A stretch of DNA of 48,696 bases, from positions 1 to 48,696 of the forward strand of contig DUOH01000039.1 in the NCBI GenBank assembly GCA_012838955.1, read 5' to 3'. Both the position numbers and the translations under genes were made by a program. Shown here in pieces: positions 45,201 to 48,696 of this stretch (its first letter is position 1; every line of letters starts with the position of its first letter). The notes beneath the pieces are model-generated. The model did not search any database. It was not told where the DNA came from and saw nothing but the letters and a program-made list of their open reading frames with translations. Source of the DNA: Bacillota bacterium. GTDB taxonomy: Bacteria; Bacillota; UBA4882; UBA10575.

Positions 45201-45935
45201 TCAGTCCTGCATCTCCTGAACGATGGAGTTGAGGGCGGCCACCGGATCGGGAGCGTCTAAAATCGGACGGCCGATCACCAGAAAATCCGCGCCTTCGGCT
45301 ACGGCTTGTCCCGGTGTTTTATAGCGGGCTTGATCACCGGGGGCCGCCCACGACGGGCGAATCCCAGGCACTACAGTGAGAAAATCTGCTCCGTAGCATT
45401 TTTTTATCTGCTCAACTTCCCATGGAGAGCAGACCACTCCGTCCAACTCGGAGCTTTTGGCCATTCCGGCCAGATGAAGCGTTGCTTCTTCCAGTGGCAG
45501 GGAAATTCGTAATTCATCGTGCAGAACTTCAGGGCTGTGACTGGTTAAGACCGTTACCCCAATGACCCGGGGTGGGCTGATTCGCTCAGTAGCAGCCATC
45601 TTCTTTATTGCGGCGGCCGTGCGTTTCATCATTTCCACTCCACCCAGGGTGTGCAGGTTAATGAGGCCCACACCCAGCCGGGCCAGGACGACCGCTGCCT
45701 TCTGTACTGTATTGGGGATATCATGCAGCTTCAGATCGAGAAAAATGTTAAACCCTTCTTCCCGCAAGAAGGTGATTACTTCCGGACCTTGAGCATAAAA
45801 GAGTTCCATTCCCACTTTGACCCATTTTACATGGGATTTCAATAAAGCGGTCCACTTTTCCAAATCCCGGCGTGTGCTTACATCCAAGGCTACGATGATA
45901 CGCTCCCGCGCGTCGATATGGTTGGCTTTTGTCAT
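45201..45935 (-). CDS. pyrF: Orotidine 5'-phosphate decarboxylase
   Basis: 244 residues, ATG with GAGGTG upstream. Catalytic segment IFLDLKLHDIPNTV (Lys-Asp tetrad), IIVALDVS at the start and VVPGIRPS near the end. Decarboxylates OMP to UMP. It follows pyrD by four bases. Confidence 0.97.
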   Translation of the reverse strand: MTKANHIDARERIIVALDVSTRRDLEKWTALLKSHVKWVKVGMELFYAQGPEVITFLREEGFNIFLDLKLHDIPNTVQKAAVVLARLGVGLINLHTLGGVEMMKRTAAAIKKMAATERISPPRVIGVTVLTSHSPEVLHDELRISLPLEEATLHLAGMAKSSELDGVVCSPWEVEQIKKCYGADFLTVVPGIRPSWAAPGDQARYKTPGQAVAEGADFLVIGRPILDAPDPVAALNSIVQEMQD

Positions 45936-45939
45936 GAGA

Positions 45940-46866
45940 TCACCTCGCTGAAAAATTGTGCGCCACTCCTGTTAACTCGGTAATCTGAGCAACGTCTTCC
46001 TTAACCAGGAACTCTTCCAGTTCTTGCAGGATCCCGACAGGAGCCAGCGGCTGAGTGAAGAGCCCGGTGCCGATCGCCACGGCGGAGGCCCCGGCCATGA
46101 TGAACTCTAAGACATCCCGGGCAGAGGTTACTCCGCCCATTCCGATGATGGGAATCTTGACCGCCTCATATACCTGCCAGACCATTCTCAACGCCACCGG
46201 TTTCACGGCCGGGCCGGATAAGCCGCCGAAGATATTGCCCAAAACCGGACGGCGTTTCTCGAGGTCAATGGCCATCCCCAGTAAGGTATTGATCAGGGTA
46301 ATCGCGTCGGCGCCGGCCTCCTCCACCGCCTTGGCAATTTCTGTAATATCAGTGACATTGGGTGATAACTTCACCCATACCGGCAAGGTGGTATGCTTCT
46401 TGACAACCTCCGTGACCTTGGCCGCGCTTTCCGGATGCACACCAAAGGCCATTCCGCCCTGCCGGACATTGGGACAGGAGATGTTTAACTCTAAAGCGGC
46501 GATCCCTGTTTCCGCCTGCAAAATCTTGGCGATCTCCGCAAATTCTTCCAGAGTGGAACCGGCGATATTGGCAATGACTGTAGTGTCAATTCTGCGTAGG
46601 ACCGGCAACTCTTCGGTGACAAACCGGCGTACGCCGGGGTTCTGCAGACCGATAGCGTTTAGCAGACCGGAAGGGGTCTCGGCTATCCTGGGCGGCGGGT
46701 TCCCTTCCTTCGGCTGTAAGGTTATTCCCTTCACCACAATTCCACCGAGGAGTGAAACATCAAATAATTCGCTGTATTCGCGGGCAAAACCAAAGGTGCC
46801 GGAGGCGGTCAGGAGTGGATTTTTCAGTGTTACCTCACCGATCCGCACCGATAGGTGGTTATTCAT
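45940..46866 (-). CDS. pyrD: Dihydroorotate dehydrogenase B, catalytic subunit
   Basis: 308 residues. Class 1B: GIVVKGITLQPKEGNPPPR, the NISCPNV catalytic-loop Cys, and GMGGVTSARDVLEF near the FMN site. It forms a heterotetramer with PyrK, encoded just upstream with an 8-base overlap, and uses NAD+ as acceptor. Cytosolic. Confidence 0.97.
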   Translation of the reverse strand: MNNHLSVRIGEVTLKNPLLTASGTFGFAREYSELFDVSLLGGIVVKGITLQPKEGNPPPRIAETPSGLLNAIGLQNPGVRRFVTEELPVLRRIDTTVIANIAGSTLEEFAEIAKILQAETGIAALELNISCPNVRQGGMAFGVHPESAAKVTEVVKKHTTLPVWVKLSPNVTDITEIAKAVEEAGADAITLINTLLGMAIDLEKRRPVLGNIFGGLSGPAVKPVALRMVWQVYEAVKIPIIGMGGVTSARDVLEFIMAGASAVAIGTGLFTQPLAPVGILQELEEFLVKEDVAQITELTGVAHNFSAR

Positions 46867-47683
46867 CTAAGATCACCTCATCTGCGGGAAAGACCGGTCC
46901 TTCCCGGCATACCCGTTTATAGCCATGGGTTGTTCTGGTTACACAACCCAGACAGGCCCCAACGCCACAGGCCATCCTTTCTTCCAGGGACAATTCTCCC
47001 GGGATGGCCAGTCTGTTCATTAAGTCTTGCACTGCTTGCAGCATGGGCCGGGGACCACAGGCGTAGTAGAAGTCGGCGCTTTGGGGTTGGACCTTTTCCC
47101 GCAGCAAATCAGTGACCAGTCCGGAACGGCCAATACTCCCGTCTTCCGTCACCAAGTACACCTGGCTTGCCAGATCACGCCACTCCTGGAGAAAGAGTAG
47201 ATCTTGTTTGCTGCGGCCACCATAGAAGAGGATGACCTCCCTTCCTCGCTTGGACAACTCTTCTCCCAGGGCAAATAAGGGAGGCATCCCGATTCCTCCG
47301 GCGATTAACAGTATCCGTCCAGGTTTGCCCGCTGTCTCCTGGGGGAGGGAGAAGCCACGGCCCAAAGGGCCAAGCACCTCCAAGGCATCATTGGCCTTTC
47401 TCCGGCTAAGCCAGGCGGTGCCTTTGCCCACTTTCTTGTAGAGGACCTCCCAGATTTCACGTGCACCAACTTCCGAATCCGCTGCTGTTGTCCGGGGATA
47501 AATTCTGAAGAGGCTGAGCGGACGGGGTAATAAGGGATCGGTCCCGCTTTCCCTGCAGTAGATATGGATAAATTGGCCGGGAAGAGCCGGACTGCTTTGG
47601 ACGACGGGGGTCGAGAGTTTTAAGTGGAAGAATTCTTCCCCCAGACAAGTCTGGTTGATGACCAGGGCCTGGAATTTTACCAT
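46859..47683 (-). CDS. pyrK: Dihydroorotate dehydrogenase B, electron transfer subunit
   Basis: 274 residues. FAD domain (RPLSLFRI), NAD domain (LLIAGGIGMPPLFALGEEL), then the 2Fe-2S site CGVGACLGC with a fourth Cys in RVCREGP. It starts about 40 bases after the carA stop, so carB is not between them, unlike the Bacillus order carA-carB-pyrK. Confidence 0.97.
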   Translation of the reverse strand: MVKFQALVINQTCLGEEFFHLKLSTPVVQSSPALPGQFIHIYCRESGTDPLLPRPLSLFRIYPRTTAADSEVGAREIWEVLYKKVGKGTAWLSRRKANDALEVLGPLGRGFSLPQETAGKPGRILLIAGGIGMPPLFALGEELSKRGREVILFYGGRSKQDLLFLQEWRDLASQVYLVTEDGSIGRSGLVTDLLREKVQPQSADFYYACGPRPMLQAVQDLMNRLAIPGELSLEERMACGVGACLGCVTRTTHGYKRVCREGPVFPADEVILDE

Positions 47684-47722
47684 CTGTGATTCTCCTTCGT
47701 ACTATTCCACGGAAAGCCTGTC

Positions 47723-48696
47723 TTATAATAAACTCAAAAAGTCTGTGAATAAAGGCAAGGAATCAAAAGCGGGAGCGGCTTCCGCACGGTATTGTATGGT
47801 AAAGACCGGCAGTTCTTTATGGCGCAAGCCTTCTACCGTGCCATCGTTGACGTTTCTATGTGTCACTTTTACCATGTCTTTGTTTAAAGACTCTTCTCTA
47901 ATGGCGAAGGTGTGGTTTTGACAGGTAATATGAATTCTGCCGGTGGTCAGATCCCGTACGGGATAATTGGCGCCGTGATGTCCGAATTTCAGTTTATAGG
48001 TGTCGCCACCCAAGGCCAGTCCCACCACTTCATGACCAAGGCCGATTCCGAAGAGGGGGAGTTTACCCAGGAGTTGCCTTACGGTTTCCACCACATAAGG
48101 CACTCGCTTCGGGTCTCCGGGGCCATTGGAAATGAGCAGTCCTCGGTGTTTTGCGGAGAGGATCTCTTCCGCCCGGGTGGAGGCTGGATAGATCGTTACC
48201 GCACAACCGGTTTCTTGCAGAAGTTTACCGATCTTATTCATGGCACCTAAATCCAATATGGCTACACTCGGCCCATTGCCCGGCAGCACAGAAATCTGCT
48301 TGATGGAGGTTTTCTGGACATGATCCTCCTCCCCGAGACCAGGTAAGGCCCTTACCTTTTCTACCAGCTCCGGAAGGGCAACGACGGAGGTGGTCAATAA
48401 ACCCTTCATGCTGCCGGAAGCACGGAGTTTACGGGTTAAGGCTCGGGTATCAATGGAGGCCAAACCCATCAAACCGTATTTTTTCATGAACGCATCCAAG
48501 GTCTCTCTGCTCCGCCAGTTGCTGGGCTGGGTACAAAATTCCCGCACAATCAGACCCCTGGCATAAGGACGCTCGCCTTCAAAATCATCGGGGTTAATGC
48601 CGTAATTACCGATGAGCGGATAAGTCATAGTGATAATTTGTCCACTATAAGAGGGATCCGTCAAAATCTCCTGATACCCGGTGATGCTGGTATTAA
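47723..48696 (-). CDS. carA: Carbamoyl phosphate synthase small subunit, glutaminase-dead, N-terminus beyond edge
   Basis: The frame continues to the window edge; about 324 residues are visible and roughly the first 40 are missing. The N-terminal CarA domain is well kept (TGYQEILTDPSYSGQI, TYPLIGNYG, DTRALTRKLR). The GATase domain keeps NGPGDP and NDGTVEGLRHK. However, the nucleophile motif, normally GICLGHQ, reads GIGLGHE: Cys is Gly (codon 48041-48043) and the Gln-binding Gln is Glu. The catalytic His motif, normally QYHPEASPGP, reads QYRAEAAPA: His is Arg (codon 47786-47788); the Glu remains. Such a protein should not hydrolyse glutamine and may only support an ammonia-dependent synthase. 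carB is not downstream. Confidence 0.93.
   Translation of the reverse strand, partial: NTSITGYQEILTDPSYSGQIITMTYPLIGNYGINPDDFEGERPYARGLIVREFCTQPSNWRSRETLDAFMKKYGLMGLASIDTRALTRKLRASGSMKGLLTTSVVALPELVEKVRALPGLGEEDHVQKTSIKQISVLPGNGPSVAILDLGAMNKIGKLLQETGCAVTIYPASTRAEEILSAKHRGLLISNGPGDPKRVPYVVETVRQLLGKLPLFGIGLGHEVVGLALGGDTYKLKFGHHGANYPVRDLTTGRIHITCQNHTFAIREESLNKDMVKVTHRNVNDGTVEGLRHKELPVFTIQYRAEAAPAFDSLPLFTDFLSLL

Overview
The window looks like the chromosome of a spore-forming, probably anaerobic member of the Bacillota (Clostridia or Limnochordia-like), roughly balanced in base composition. Sporulation markers are spoVS with a sigma-H type promoter, a SigH-like sigma factor, a DUF3794/SPOCS spore-coat type protein and a collagen-like protein. 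Housekeeping synteny is typical of this group: lexA/yneA divergent, hfq-miaA-mutL-mutS-miaB-ftsY-smc, rnc-fabF-acpP-fabG-fabD-plsX-rpmF-yceD, and pur and pyr operons. An exbB-exbD-tonB cluster followed by an SLH/coiled-coil protein suggests (inference) a diderm Bacillota with an outer membrane. Nearly everything is on the minus strand; only lexA and one small gene are on the plus strand.

Layout. 1-5.2 kb: edge-truncated collagen-like gene, DUF3794 gene, SOS pair yneA/lexA with three LexA boxes, two unrecognised small genes, an MgtC-family membrane protein and a zinc-ribbon membrane protein. 5.4-19.6 kb: ynbB-like PLP enzyme, pheA, hfq, miaA, mutL, mutS, miaB, ftsY, smc. 19.9-21.1 kb: sigH-like gene and spoVS, lying between smc and rnc. 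21.2-27.7 kb: rnc, fabF, acpP, fabG, fabD, plsX, rpmF, yceD. 27.9-32.8 kb: a small unknown gene, then the exbB-exbD-tonB operon with a large secreted cohesin-like protein and an SLH coiled-coil protein. 33.0-43.6 kb: glyA-purB-purF-purM-purN-purH-fabZ-like-purC-purD. Its leader at 43.75-43.97 kb carries a ykkC-family element that, by context, I read as a PRPP riboswitch ending in an intrinsic terminator. 44.0-48.7 kb: carA (edge-truncated)-pyrK-pyrD-pyrF-pyrE-purE.

Most notable points. CarA has lost the glutaminase nucleophile (Cys to Gly) and the catalytic His (to Arg), and carB is not in its usual place after carA. The fabZ-like gene inside the purine operon has Tyr where the catalytic His should be. 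fabD has no canonical start codon at the conserved position and seems to start at AUA. The TonB-type operon pairs an inner-membrane proton motor with SLH and cohesin-like secreted proteins. purE is joined to the pyrimidine operon, not to the riboswitch-controlled purine operon. The collagen-like gene is read on the minus strand, opposite long plus-strand open frames.
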